From Albugo candida (lineage: Eukaryota; Oomycota; Peronosporomycetes; Albuginales), in the NCBI GenBank assembly GCA_040437565.1, contig JBDOQK010000001.1, forward strand, positions 496,001 to 560,000: DNA of 64,000 bases. Direction: 5' to 3'. Numbering within the stretch: position 1 is the stretch's first letter; every line of letters begins with the position of its first letter. The position numbers and the translations under genes are program-made. Of the stretch, positions 46,312 to 59,484 are shown one piece after another. Under the pieces are notes generated by a model. The model saw nothing but the letters and a program-made list of their open reading frames with translations, searched no databases and was not told the DNA's origin.

Positions 46312-48958
46312 TCAAAATAAAGAATTCAAAGCATCCTCAAACTTTCTCAAGCCCACCTGGCATTCTTCAGTAGACAGCGTAAGTGGAGGCATGAATCTTA
46401 GCGTTTCATATATGCTGGTTGTGAGGATTAGAAGCCCATTGTCGAAGCACGCTTTTGAGACACGAGAAGCAGAGCCCGCTGCAACAATCCTGTGATCAAA
46501 TTCGACAGCAATCATCAATCCTAATCCTCGAACGTCCTGTGAAAGCTGCTTTAGACCTCAAGTCCGTCTTGTAGGTACTGATACTATACCTTTATTGGAT
46601 ACTTTCCACTATTTTGTAGATTTCGCAGTCCATGAAGTAGCTCACTACCTCGCTCGCGGGCATTGGCTGTGATATTTTCACGATTCATCACGCTCTAGTA
46701 CACGGAAGAAATAGATATTGTAAATCATTCTACAGTCAACGCTCATGTCTAACCTGTGTCGCAATAGCTGCTGCACAAGATACAGCATTCCCAGCGTAGG
46801 TCCCACCCATGGAGCCTGGGGGCTACATATAAACGATATAAAATTGAATACAAAGCACAAGGAAAAATCAATTACCTGCATGTCCGTCAGTTCCTTACGG
46901 CTGACAAAGCCACTCAGAGGAAATCCGTTCGCGATTCCTTTGGCCATGACCAAAATGTCAGGTATGACGCCAAAATGTGTATCGATAGCGAACAATTCGC
47001 CCGTTCGACCAAATCCGCATTGAATCTACGACATCCACTATTTTGTCATCAATGTTGCGAACAATGAAGTTCGCATGTGAAACCTCGTCGGCTATAAGTA
47101 GTATATCGTTCTTGGTGCAGATCTCTCTCAAGCCTTGCAAAAAACTCTTGGGTGGGACCACATATCCACCTTCTCCCTATTTGGAGTGATNNNNNNNNNN
47201 NNNNNNNNNNNNNNNNNNNNNNNNNNNNNNNNNNNNNNNNNNNNNNNNNNNNNNNNNNNNNNNNNNNNNNNNNNNNNNNNNNNNNNNNNNTTCATATATG
47301 CTGGTTGTGAGGATTAGAAGCCCATTGTCGAAGCACGCTTTTGAGACACGAGAAGCAGAGCCCGCTGCAACAATCCTGTGATCAAATTCGACAGCAATCA
47401 TCAATCCTAATCCTCGAACGTCCTGTGAAAGCTGCTTTAGACCTCAAGTCCGTCTTGTAGGTACTGATACTATACCTTTATTGGATACTTTCCACTATTT
47501 TGTAGATTTCGCAGTCCATGAAGTAGCTCACTACCTCGCTCGCGGGCATTGGCTGTGATATTTTCACGATTCATCACGCTCTAGTACACGGAAGAAATAG
47601 ATATTGTAAATCATTCTACAGTCAACGCTCATGTCTAACCTGTGTCGCAATAGCTGCTGCACAAGATACAGCATTCCCAGCGTAGGTCCCACCCATGGAG
47701 CCTGGGGGCTACATATAAACGATATAAAATTGAATACAAAGCACAAGGAAAAATCAATTACCTGCATGTCCGTCAGTTCCTTACGGCTGACAAAGCCACT
47801 CAGAGGAAATCCGTTCGCGATTCCTTTGGCCATGACCAAAATGTCAGGTATGACGCCAAAATGTGTATCGATAGCGAACAATTCGCCCGTTCGACCAAAT
47901 CCGCATTGAATCTACGACATCCACTATTTTGTCATCAATGTTGCGAACAATGAAGTTCGCATGTGAAACCTCGTCGGCTATAAGTAGTATATCGTTCTTG
48001 GTGCAGATCTCTCTCAAGCCTTGCAAAAAACTCTTGGGTGGGACCACATATCCACCTTCTCCCTATTTGGAGTGATATTTGAATATGCAAATACAGTCGC
48101 TGCTATCTTATCTACCAAAATTGGCTCGATCAGTATTGCTGCTGTTTCAGATGGCGCAGTTTGTTGCTTGAGCAATACTTCCAACTGGTCCAGGCACCAA
48201 GCACTACAGAGTTCTGTAAAGCAGCAAGTAAGATACCAATATGCCATCACCGTTATGAATCGTTGATATATCACCGGGGTCGCTGATAGGTCCATGAATA
48301 TGATATGGAAATGGAGCCACAAATACTCCACTCATAAGCGGTCCAAAGCCGTTTCTATATATGGTCTTGCTCGTTGTCAAGCTCATGGCTCCAAATGTCC
48401 GTCCATGATACCCTCCCTGCGGCCAATTATGAAAATGTGACATACATGTTTATAATTTTCTCTACCTGGAAAGTAATAATGTTCTGCTTTCGAGTCGCGT
48501 GTCGTGCTAATTTGACGGCATTCTCCACAGCTTCTGATCCACTACGATGTAAGATATTTCACATCTCCCACCGTTACCGATTATAAGTAGGGTGATAATT
48601 ACGATGTTGCGAAAAAAAAGGAATTCAATCCTTTCGGCATATTTGGAAGTAAGGCATCCGTGAGGTCGAGCATCAAATTGTGATATCCAATATTGACCTA
48701 CGGAGATTGGCGAATTGATGAAAAAACCTGGAAAGCATTCATTTCATGGCGTACCTGAGCGTGTGTGAGAAGTGCAGTTTGTTCCTGAACAGCTTTTGTC
48801 ACAGCAGGATGGCAATGTCCAAGATTTGTAACCGCAATGCCGCTCGTAAAGTCGAGAAACTTTTTATCCTCACTATTCCAAATCCAGGATCCTTTTCCTT
48901 TTGTCATGATCATCTCTGACATACGGCCGATACCTCGTGCCAAATGCTCCTTGCCCAT
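46312..48958 (-). CDS. Class-III PLP aminotransferase (4-aminobutyrate transaminase-like)
   Basis: At least eight exons with 50- to 60-base introns can be followed. They read [16 protein letters not shown] and [14 protein letters not shown] (exon 1, 48958-48755), [97 protein letters not shown] with the PLP lysine in [23 protein letters not shown], and a last exon [13 protein letters not shown] to EDALNSLF. All key motifs of the GabT/ornithine aminotransferase fold are present. I favour a GABA or related omega-amino acid substrate, by inference. No targeting peptide is seen. Bases 46405-47190 are repeated at 47291-48076 around a gap, so the 3' half appears twice; this is one gene. Confidence 0.92.
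47191..47290. other. Assembly gap inside aminotransferase, long repeated flanks
   Basis: This is a run of 100 N between two copies of the same 786 bases (46405-47190 and 47291-48076). I saw no difference between them by eye. Confidence 0.9.
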
Positions 48959-50852
48959 GATTCAGTATGTTGTTGCCCAAGTTTCAAGATATTCCGCGTC
49001 GAGTTTGTAACCAATTGGAATGCAGCGCGTACCCTCTCCACGTACGACACAATGAACGCCTCCCCTTTATCATACACTTCCATAACGCATACCCTCTAAA
49101 GCTGTGACCAATTCGAGACGCTACTTCAACAACTCATAGGTTCAAAACTGACTTACGTATTTGATTTCAATGTGCATTCCGCTATGCAGTGTGTAGCGTC
49201 AGCGTATTCGTCCGTCACTTACATTCCGTTTGGACGCCATTAGCGACACAAATATCTCCGTTTGAGGAATATTTGAGTTCTCGATGGCATACATGCGCAA
49301 ATGAGCTTGTTTTCGTGCTATGTACAGCGAGTCAAGGAATCGAATTGCTGTCATTTGAAAGAAACGGAATGTCTGCTTATAATGAATTGTGGAGGTTTAA
49401 TAACATACCAAACATGCAGTTTGGAGTGTTAAGGGAATAACGTAAGTCATCTCAAGACGAATTATCTGCAGCGATCCCCTGAATATCTATGCTCGCATTG
49501 CGTGATTATTTGAGTCGTCAGTCACTCATCCTTGCTGTTTACTCGCCCATGATTACGCTATAGGGGTGATGGAAAGTGTGCCGTAAATAAAATCCCATAG
49601 GCTTCTTCGGTCCCGTAGTGGTACAACACGACTTGTCCCATCTATAGAAGCACCTTTAAGTTGTACCTCGTAATTACCTATCCAGCGTGTGTTTATTTAT
49701 CCCTATGAAGCTGTAACCTGACATTCTCAAGTCTGAGTAATCGCGTTACATCTACTCTAGTCTGATTTGTGAAACCTGAGTCCTAATGGATCCAATATTT
49801 GGTATTATCTGTCAGTTCTGACAAAAAAGAGTGTTGAAGCAGCTCCTTTGCAAGGCTAAAATGAACACGATCGCCATCCTGTGCGCTACAATTTTCACGA
49901 CGGGCTAGTTTCTCTGGAGGAAGATAATCAGAAAAGAAGGGTATATATTATCGCTGAATATCGTGGAATGTTTGTGCTCGCAATAAAAAGAACATGTTTT
50001 TGGTGTGACATAAAACCAATCGCAAAACTCTACCCTTGTCGAAACAATTACGACAGATCTTGAGCTGGAATCGAAACTTGTTTGTTAACATTGTTGGTAC
50101 GATATTATTCAGTAAATGTTGGCGATAATTTATACAACGGTTCATCAAATGCCAACAGAAGCACTACAAGCTAAAAGCTTCTATCACAAAGTTCTTCGAC
50201 TGGAAAAACTGCATCGAGTTGATGACATGAAGATGTAATAGAGGTGCAAGATATCTGAGCCTGGCACGAATCTCCTGGTCTCGACAAGTGTCAAGCGTGA
50301 AGCGTAATGCGTCCAGTTTAAAGTACCGCAGACAAATGTGTCTTCGGAAAGGTGACCATATAGTTTGTAATCGTGCAGTATCAAATCTTCGGGCACATTC
50401 TTCTGGATTCGAGCTTTCGGGTAGTGAATATTAATTATGGATAGCGTGAGTTAACTTCAGAACAACTTCTAGAGGCCACTAAGCTAAAGTTTCTTCACAT
50501 CCTACAGTGCAAGACACTTATAATCAGACCATAAATTCCATGGATAAAAACTTGTTGAAAGGGAACGAGAACCTGCACACGAAACGGTCCAAGGTGCGAC
50601 TGACGACACAACCGTTTTTGTTTTTGGTATAATGCAAGTCATCTATAATCTGTAATTATTATTTTTTGCGGCCAAAATTGAAGAATCATCAATTATAAAC
50701 CGTCAACGAATATGATTGGCGTAAATTCAAAAACCCCAATACCATTCCAACAGCTTTTTCCCCAATCACATTTGATCTTGATACCAACCATCCTGCTCAT
50801 TTGACAATAAAACACATTCCTATTTTTCTGCCAGCCCATTGATCTAAGCAGC
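48959..50852. other. Intergenic stretch with possible coding scraps
   Basis: Two places deserve note. Minus-strand 49360-48970 has short open pieces with GT-AG-like joints (CHIEIK-type and LQTRRGILETWATTY). Minus-strand 50397-50160 is open for about 80 codons (RYFKLDALRFTLDTCRDQ, then RARLRYLAPLLHLHVINSM) with protein-like composition but no start codon. I recognise neither. Nothing else is visible. Confidence 0.3.
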
Positions 50853-52545
50853 ATGCCTCGAACATCAAAACAGCAACGTCACATGAAAGCTATGCGGACT
50901 GCTTATGAGACGAAAAAGCCGGAAATATATCAAGTTCAACTATCGAAAATAGGAGCGACACAAAGGCGGATTTAGAAGTTGAATTCGAGGATTTTGAGGA
51001 AGAGCAACGGACACCATTATTGTGAGTATAAAGTCTGCTTGTGAACGGCCTTCTCGGTACCTTGTAGATTTCGACAGAACGAAGCGGCGCGAAAGAGCAG
51101 TGTAGGAAAAAGCAGCTATTGTTTAAAAAAAGCTAGAGACATACTNNNNNNNNNNNNNNNNNNNNNNNNNNNNNNNNNNNNNNNNNNNNNNNNNNNNNNN
51201 NNNNNNNNNNNNNNNNNNNNNNNNNNNNNNNNNNNNNNNNNNNNNTGAATTCGAGGATTTTGAGGAAGAGCAACGGACACCATTATTGTGAGTATAAAGT
51301 CTGCTTGTGAACGGCCTTCTCGGTACCTTGTAGATTTCGACAGAACGAAGCGGCGCGAAAGAGCAGTGTAGGAAAAAGCAGCTATTGTTTAAAAAAAGCT
51401 AGAGACATACTAAAAAAAAAGTCTACAAATTATTGATCATATACACGATTACCATATTTCTTTTTCAGAGATCCTCTTTCTTGACTAAAAGATAAGGCGA
51501 AAGCCACACAGCGTCATCCTATAGACTCTAAAAGCGAGGACTTGATAGATGAAAGACCTCTTTATTCTCACAACAATCTTCAAAGAGCGCTTGTGAAACT
51601 GGGAAAACAAAATGAATCACAGGANNNNNNNNNNNNNNNNNNNNNNNNNNNNNNNNNNNNNNNNNNNNNNNNNNNNNNNNNNNNNNNNNNNNNNNNNNNN
51701 NNNNNNNNNNNNNNNNNNNNNNNNAGAAGCTTCAAAACAGCAATCTTCCAGAAGAGGCCTGCATAATCACATATCCCGGCAAGAACTATGGTGGTTGGTG
51801 GACTGCGGAAGACCTTCATAAGCAAGTCCGGGATGCCGCAATTCCCATTTTCGATGCGCAGTTTTCCAATGCAAAAGCTCTCTTCGCTTTCAACAATCCG
51901 ACTAGCCACGCAGCATTTGCTGAAGATGCTCTCGTATCTAAACGGATGAATCTTGGACCGGAAGGAAAGCAACCGGTGATGCGGAATGGAATGTTTGGAG
52001 ATGGGACATCGCAAGCCATGGTATTCCCCACAGATCATCCTCTGGCCGGACAACCAAAGGGCATAAAGATCGTCTTGCAGGAACGCAAACTTTGGACGAA
52101 AAATGTTCGCCTGGATTCGGGGTAAATGTGGTGACACAGGTAGCTGCTGTGGCCGCAGTGTTACTCAGAACCAGCCAGACTTTAAGACTTAAAAAGGTTT
52201 GTTGGAAGAGACAATCACCTCGGCGGGCCATCTCATCATATTTTACCCCAAATTTCATTGCGAATTTAATTTTATAGAAACCGTTTGGGGGGAGCAAAAC
52301 GAAACGCAAGGAACAATTGCGATCACACATGGAAAGGATTGGTCGCGACAGTTCCGAAAGCACCTGTCTCAGTTTCACTCGCAACAATCCGTCTCCATGC
52401 AAGAAAGTGCTTCCTTTATATGGACGTGTATCGGAAAGATCTATCCCGAAAAGCCGCGGAATATGCTATGAGAAAGTACCGATCACATCGAAGAGTTCCA
52501 GATTCAGTTCACACAGACAGCAATGCTTTAGTAGATACTGTATGA
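50853..52545 (+). pseudogene. DDE transposase of a family common in fungi, inactivated
   Basis: It starts MPRTSKQQRHMKAMR (50853) and, after two gaps, reads [85 protein letters not shown] then [11 protein letters not shown], and ends [18 protein letters not shown] before a stop at 52543. From memory, the order matches a DDE transposase family abundant in basidiomycete genomes. The second catalytic aspartate position (family FDN) reads FNN here. Stops and frame changes occur near 52120, 52185 and 52300, so it looks dead. The gap at 51146-51245 has a 166-base flank repeat; the one at 51625-51724 has none and hides the first catalytic aspartate. No terminal inverted repeats were found by eye. 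Confidence 0.75.
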
Positions 52546-52964
52546 AGCTGTAAGTGTAATATAAAGATAATATATTACACTTGTACTCAAACTCTAAACC
52601 CTCATTTGCCCACTGATTGCGGCCAAATCTTACACTTTGATAAGAAATACTAGTTAAATCTAGAGAAACAAGGCAACTGTTAAAGCCTATAAATTATCCA
52701 AAAATCATCCAATTTAAAATCTAAGCCTTTTGTTTTGAAGCGCTAGACTGTATCCATCATATAGAATCTCTGTTTTTGTTATGCGATGATTTATGCGTGA
52801 AGAGTAGTGAATTTACTAAGGCCTAAAAAGTTACAGGTTATAGGTGGTGTGCACTGTATATACAGCAACAAATGAATTTCCTTGTATACCATATGTAAGG
52901 TGTACACACCATTCATAATAGTCCAGGGACTTGTTGATAGGAACCCATATTCTATTTATCAGAA

Positions 52965-53160
52965 AATTGAGGGGCATGTGTTGGTGAGTATTAGGTATGA
53001 AAGGGATAAGCGTTCCAGTTTATCCAAAAACGAAAAAAGTGTGCTGGATTCTAATAGAAATTCGAGGGGCATACGTTGGTGTGTATCGCAATAGTATGGG
53101 ATAAGCGTTGCAATTTATTAGGGAACGAAAAAAGTGTGGTGGGATTTTATTGGAAATCCG
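52965..53160. repeat. Two diverged tandem copies of a 95-base unit
   Basis: GAGGGGCAT at 52969 and GAGGGGCAT at 53064, GGGATAAGCGTT, and ACGAAAAAAGTGTG recur at a spacing of about 95 bases. A third partial start (GAAATCCGGTGG) follows. Confidence 0.7.
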
Positions 53161-53807
53161 GTGGAACAGCGATGGACTGAATTTTGTAAGAAAAAGCTAT
53201 GAATATTCGTTGGACTTTATCGGGAAACTTAGGGAATTAAGAAATGAATTATAGTAAAAGGAAAATTTTAGCTCTCCCTTTTAAGAAAGCTGTGTATTGC
53301 TATTTTGGTCATGTAGTAAGCTTTGCGGTTCTTTCTTCTATTCCTTAGCGAAGATAACTTTTTCGATATAACGGAAACTCAGTGCAGAAATGAGAAATCA
53401 CATTGACTATCCAGGTTCCTCCAAACTGTCCAAAGTTGTAGCATTCTTCCTTCCTAGAGCTAGGANNNNNNNNNNNNNNNNNNNNNNNNNNNNNNNNNNN
53501 NNNNNNNNNNNNNNNNNNNNNNNNNNNNNNNNNNNNNNNNNNNNNNNNNNNNNNNNNNNNNNNNNGAATTAAGAAATGAATTATAGTAAAAGGAAAATTT
53601 TAGCTCTCCCTTTTAAGAAAGCTGTGTATTGCTATTTTGGTCATGTATTAAGCTTTGCGGTTCTTTCTTCTATTCCTTAGCGAAGATGACTTTTTCGATA
53701 TAACGGAAACTTAGTGCAGAAATGAGAAATCACGTTGACTATCCAGGTTCCTCCAAACTGTCCACAGTTGTAGCATTCTTCCTTCCTAGAGCTAGGACGA
53801 TAATGTT

Positions 53808-53885
53808 ATACAGGTTTTACTGTACTTACGTTTATAGGTTTTACTCCACTTACATGTACAGGTTTGTTTTACCGTACTTAGCTAA
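53808..53885. repeat. Short tandem repeat, about 25-base unit, three copies
   Basis: ACAGGTTTTACTGTACTTAC, ATAGGTTTTACTCCACTTAC and ACAGGTTTGTTTTACCGTAC follow one another. Confidence 0.7.
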
Positions 53886-54340
53886 TTCGGTACCGGTGGT
53901 CCAAATATGGAACGTGTTCCAATGACCTTTCTTTTTTTCCGCAGGAAAGCAAATGTCGCTCGTTTGTGCCTTCATTTTCCAATACACTCTCTTCTATCTA
54001 CACCACACTAAAACAAAACCAATTGACCGGAATGGTTCGAATCACGTTATAAAGCTTTGCAATGGTCGCATCCGTTTTCCTTTACTCGACTGAGCAATCA
54101 CAATCAGATGAGAATAAAGTAAAACAACTCAGAGTAGGAATAAGAAAAACTAGAGTTATGGAAGAACAAGCAGAAGAAGGTAATGTACCTAGTCTCCATT
54201 ACCCGTAGCTCAAGTGTAATGTTCTCTTGAAATTTGATCAGGTAAAGCAAGGTTGCTTTAAAGTAGGGGTCAACTGCTCAAACAGATCGATCAGAGTTTA
54301 AGTAAAATCGAAAGAGAAGGGTAAAAGAGGCGGGATGCTG

Positions 54341-54629
54341 TGACAGGCCCTTGGCTGGCAGAGGGACCGATCGGTCCAGAGGAGCTTGTTAGAAGGCAAC
54401 TCTGGGATGTGTGGTAAAAGTGAGAATCCTTCAAAATCCTAGCGATAGCGCAGGTCGCTCTACAGATACTCTCTACTGCTACTCTGTGTGTCGTGAGCGC
54501 TCGCTATGTACTTTTTTCCCATGCGCGTGGGTTCATACTGGCTGATTCTGGTCTGGCTGGTAATTATATGCAATGAGCTGACAACTGGTCGGACCAGGTT
54601 GAAGTGGAGATGATGTCTCAGTCATGTCA
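54341..54629 (-). repeat. 3' LTR of Gypsy element (minus orientation)
   Basis: On the plus strand it runs from TGACAGGCCC to GTCATGTCA and aligns over its full length with 59190-59484. Confidence 0.88.
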
Positions 54630-57600
54630 TTCTCCCCCCATGAACTTGTGCGCTAACACGGGAACACGCGTCGGATGCTTATTTGCTGCGTGGTCGATCC
54701 TTTGGCGATCGTGATCGTGCCGTTGTCGTGGGCATCCGTGATGGTGAGTGGTCCATTGGCTACTAAACGTGTCTTCGCGCGAAACTGCTTCGGTACTCGG
54801 ACCATGTCGTTGTCACCGACGTTGTAAAAGTGCGAAATGCACTTGTCGTTATCTCGGTCGTTGTCGGCGAGAATCGCGTCGAATCGCCGCTTGGACATGT
54901 AGCTCCGGTTTGCTTCGTAGAGCTTGCGTGTGATCATGTCCTGACCAAAGATGAGTTGGCCAGGTGATGCGTTCAGGATGCTTGTTGTAACTGGCTCGAA
55001 CAGCGAACGCGGAGTAGTGAAGTGCTTTTGAGAAGCTCCATGTGGACGCGCTCGCAGATTGCATTGGCTTGCGGGTTCTTTGCAGTGATCGGCTTCGATT
55101 TGATCCCGTAGCTCTGCAAGAGTTCTTGGAACTCCTCACCAATGAACTCAGTACCGAGATCTTGAACGACTTGAACTGGACCGGGATAATGGCAAATCCA
55201 CTCGCGGTCAAAGCTCTCTGCTGTCGTCAGTCTTTTCTTGTCTGGTTGAACGCCGACTTCGAGCCAGCGTGTCGCTTGATCGATGATCGTGATACCGTAA
55301 TAGCCATCGTACGGACCAATAAGGTCGACGTGCACGACGTCCCACGGGTTCACTGTCTTTAGCGTCCTTGGTGGTAGTAGTCCGTAGTCTTGTTTGCCGC
55401 CGTGGAATTTAGGTCGTTTGCACGTCAGACACAACTTGACACGCTTGATGATCGACGCTTCCATTGCAGGTCAGTAGAGCGACTTTCGTATCGTCTTGTA
55501 CAGGAGCTCAGGACCAGCGTGCCCGAGATTGTGGTGGTACCAATCCAGGAGGTCGTCACGCAACGTGTCTGGGACAACGACGCGACCTTGAAATGCGCGT
55601 GCATCCTAGGAGAGCAAGCAGCTTGTAGTTCGGGTTATTCTGACCGGCGAGGCACGCAGACTTGATCGCCTGGATAGTTTCATCGCGCTCCTGTTGCTGG
55701 CGGATGACTGGGCCGTGCATGACACATGGTGGATCGTCCGTCGCGGCGTTGATCTCGTCGTGCATTTGCGCTTGCTCTCCTGTGTCAAATCGCATTCGAG
55801 AAAAGGCGTCCGCGCCGGCGTTCATTATGCCCTTGATGCAGGCAATGACAAACGCTACTCGGAAAGCAGCAGCTTCCATCGCTTGACCCTGAGACTCGTC
55901 TCGTTCGGATAGATGAGGTTTTTGTGATCGGTGTGCGCAATGACCTCGAAGCCAGGCAACATGGTGCGATACTCGCGAAGCAGTTCCACAATCGACAGGA
56001 GCTCGAGCTCCATCGTTGTATAGTTGATCTGGTGCTTGCTGAGCGTGCGAGAGTAACAGGCGAGAATTTTATTTTCTTGCATCACGATGCCACCAAGCTG
56101 CTTTCCACTTGCATCAGCTTAGACGTGGAACGGGAGGTCAAAGTCAGGGAACGCCAGCAACACAGCTTCTGCAAACGCCTTCTGGACGGCCCGGAACGCG
56201 TCGGTGTCGCTTTGCAGCCATTTGAATGCGACTTTGGAGCTCGTGAAGCGTTTCAGCGGCGCACATAGTGCTGACTTGTTGGGGATCATATCGCGATAGT
56301 AATCGATCCTGCCTAGAAAGCGACGCAGCTCTTTCTTGTTGCAAGGAACGGCGATCTTGTTGATTGCTTGGATCTTCTTCGCTTGTGATTAAATGCCCTG
56401 AGCTGTGAGTGTAAAGCCGATGTAGTCGACAGACTTGCGCAGCACGTGACACTTCTTGCCATCAAGTGTCACGTCGTAATTGGCCAGACGCTCGAGCAGC
56501 ACACGCAGGTGCTCGAGGTGCTCGCTCTCGGTGTTGGAGTACACGAGTAATTCATCCAAGTAAACGACCACGAACGGGAGATCGCCGAAGATCTTCTCCA
56601 TGCACGCTTTAAACTTATCGGGCGCCGTTGAGATCCCCATTGGCAGACGTTTGTACTGGTACTTGCCGAATGAAAGACAAAAAGCCGTGTGAGCTCGAAT
56701 CTGCTTGGCAAGACGCCTGGCATAATATCCCATGTTTGCGTCGAATGTATAGAGGAACTTGGCGCCAGCGATCTCGCGTATCTTTTGGAACGTAATACGG
56801 ACTGCGACGCAGGTACTTGTTCAGCACTCGGAAGTCGATAAGCAAACGCAGCGAGCCATTTGGCTTCGTGATGAAGAAGGCTGGCGATATCATCTCGGAG
56901 TCGTAGATTTGCTCAAGCGCATCCGCGTCGAACAGGCGCTGGATCTCGTCCTTGGCCTTGGCTTCCATCGAGCGAGGCAGTTCGTACGGATTTGCACGGA
57001 CGGCACGGACGCCCGGCGACAGTGGGAGCTCGTCAAAGCGCATTCGACCCAAGTGACCGTCGTATAGTAGCTGATGCTCCTCCAGAAGCTTTAGGACGCG
57101 AGCGGCTAGCGGTGCCGGCAGGTGATCGGGCACCAAGTCGGTAGGATGGACACCGTAGTCAACGACCTCCTTGTATTCGTCTGGAAACTCGCGATCACGA
57201 GTGTCCGCGCGAACCGATGCTGTGCCACTGCCACCCGTGTTGAGAGACGTTTGGTGTCCGTCCCACTGGACGACTTTGGCTTTGAAGTTGAGCACAATTC
57301 CTAGAGAATCCATGAGATCGCGCCCGATGACCATCTCGTCTTGGCTGTCGATGACTACTTCAAAACGATGAGTGATTGTAGTCGTAGGGTTGAGCTTGGG
57401 GAAGCAAAAATGCACCATCATGGAGCCGGTGCTCGTCACGTTGCCGCCAACAGTTTTTAACGTTGTAGATGAGGGAGCGAGGTTGCTTCCGTGCTTGATG
57501 TCGGCGCTCATCGTGGTTGCATTGATGATGCTCTTTGATGCACCGCTGTCGAACAAAACGTCGAACGCGCGGTTGTCGTGTCGAATCTGCACCTTGATGC

Positions 57601-59189
57601 GCAGTGGCGCGATCTTGTTCGCTGGCTTTTTCCCCCAGCAAGCCGATCAGCTTGATCTTGTCTTCGTTGTCGCCTAATTCGGAGATGCGAGGNNNNNNNN
57701 NNNNNNNNNNNNNNNNNNNNNNNNNNNNNNNNNNNNNNNNNNNNNNNNNNNNNNNNNNNNNNNNNNNNNNNNNNNNNNNNNNNNNNNNNNNNCCACCCGT
57801 GTTGAGAGACGTTTGGTTTCCTTCCCACTGGACGACTTTGTCTTCGAAGTTGAGCACAATTCCTAGAGAATCCATGAGATCGCGCCCGATGTCCATCTCG
57901 TCTTGGCTGTCGATGATTACTTCAAAACGAGGAGTGATTGTAGTCGTAGGGTTGAGCTTGGGGAAGCGAAACTGCACCATCGTGGAGCCGGTGCTCGTCA
58001 CGTCGCTGCCAACTGTCTTGAATGTTGTAGATGAGGGAGCGAGCTTGCCTCCGTCCTTGATGTTGGCGCTCATCGTGGTTGCATTGATGATGCTCTTTGA
58101 TGCACCGCTGTCGATCAAAACGTCGGACGCGCGGTTGTCGTGTCCAATCTGCACCTTGATGCGCAGTGGCGCGATCTTGTTCGCTGGCTTTTTCCCCAGC
58201 AAGCCGATCAGCTTGATCTCGTCTTCGATGTCACCTAACTCGGAGATGCAAGGGTAGTTCTTTGTCGGCTGCTTTGGCTTGGCTTCCACTCGCTTATTCT
58301 CATCCTTACGCTGCTTCATGAGGACGAAGCAGTCGGCGGAGTCGTGCGAGTCGGTTTTGTGGAATGTGCACCACTTGCCTTTGGTCTTTGGGTTCGACGT
58401 GCTGTTGTTCCTGCTTTTGTTGTCGTGCTTCTTCTTGATGTTGTTGGACTCATGTGTACTTGAGTTTGAGAAGCGAGAGGCCTTGCCGCCGGTTTGGTTG
58501 TTGATGTTGCTCTTTTGCGACTTGTCGCGGCTGTTGACCTTCTCACGCTTCTCGAGACACTCGAATTACAGAACAAGCGCCATCAGCTTGTCATCATGGT
58601 CGCCCTCGGCTGCAAGTTTGTCTTGTCAGTCCTTCGGCATGGCGCGGCTTAAAGAGAAGGCATTTCTGCACCTCCGGAATGACTTCGGCGTTCGTCGGTA
58701 GCTACGTGAAGGGGCGCACGAGCTCCATCGAACGGCGACTGAGAGCTTGCACCGTCTCGTCGCGTTGCTTCGTTAGTGACAACAGCTCTTCGTCGAGGTC
58801 CTCGCTGAAGTCGCCAGGGACCATCAGCATCCCGATCTGGTCGTGGAAGTCCTCGAACGAGGCATTCGCTTCGACTGCTTGTCGAGCGAGCGTCTGGACG
58901 TCCTGTCCAAGCTCTCCTTCGATGAGGATCATGAGCTGGCTTGCGGCTTGTTCCGTGAATCTGTGCTTCCGCGCAACGAGGCTCTTGAAGCGCATGTTCC
59001 ACTTGAGCCAGCTCTTTGCAGTCCCTCCGTAGAACTTAGGGATCTTGATCTTTGCAGTGTCCGCAGGTAGTGCTTCCATTTCTGGACACGTGACGATTGT
59101 GTACGTGACGTACTCCTCGTCTTCGTCGCTCCGACCCATGGCGATGGGAAGGGATTCTTCAGTTCCGATTTAAATTTGATTAATCAAAA

Positions 59190-59484
59190 TGACAGGCCCT
59201 TGGCTGGCAGAGAGCTGATCGGGCCAGAGGAGCTTGTTGGAAGGCAGCTCTGGGATGTGTGGTAAAAGTGAGAATACTTTAATCCTTTAAAATCCTAGCG
59301 ATAGCGCGTGGCGCTCTACAGATACTCTCTACTGCTACTCTGTGTGTCGTGAGCGCTCGCTGTGTACTACTTCCCATGCGCGTGGGTTCATACTGGCTGA
59401 TTCTGGTCTGGTTGGTAATGATATGTAATGAGCTGACAACTGGTCGGACCAGGTTGAAGTGGAGATGACGTCTCCGTCATGTCA
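59190..59484 (-). repeat. 5' LTR of Gypsy element (minus orientation)
   Basis: On the plus strand it runs from TGACAGGCCC to CGTCATGTCA. The gag start lies 51 bases inside. Confidence 0.88.

Larger units (their letters stand above)
52546..54340. other. AT-rich non-genic stretch
   Basis: No gene is recognised. It contains two tandem repeat patches listed separately. The gap at 53466-53565 has a 232-base flank repeat (53234-53465 and 53566-53797) that differs at several bases, so it may reflect two alleles. Confidence 0.5.
54341..59484 (-). mobile_element. Ty3/Gypsy element with two LTRs, relatively young
   Basis: LTRs lie at 59190-59484 and 54341-54629, and the 4-base GCTG stands outside both ends (54337-54340 and 59485-59488). 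On the minus strand, gag starts at 59139 (MGRSDEDEEYVTYTIV). Then come a zinc-knuckle region (about 58400), protease (DVLIDSGASKSIINATT), reverse transcriptase (about 57000-56400, with KPNGSLRLLIDFRVLNKYL), RNase H (about 56100-55850) and integrase (about 55460-54960, with NPWDVVHVDLIGPYDGYYG). Coding ends at 54653. Its GC content is visibly higher than its surroundings. By eye the LTRs are about 93 percent identical. It is broken, with only a handful of breaks (about three to six). The gap at 57693-57792 is flanked by two slightly different copies of the protease part, so two copies may have been joined in assembly. Confidence 0.9.

Noticed and set aside
46405-48076. Tandem duplication of the aminotransferase 3' half
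   Set aside because: The two copies look identical by eye and are separated by exactly 100 N, like eleven other gaps here. Unmerged contig ends explain it.
51580-52402. Long open stretches on the minus strand
   Set aside because: They are antisense to the DDE transposase coding sequence and match no family.
52965-53160. CRISPR-like repeats
   Set aside because: There are only two diverged copies of a 95-base unit without spacers, in a eukaryotic context.
54748-59070. Many plus-strand open frames in the high-GC stretch
   Set aside because: All are antisense to the minus-strand Gypsy gag and pol.
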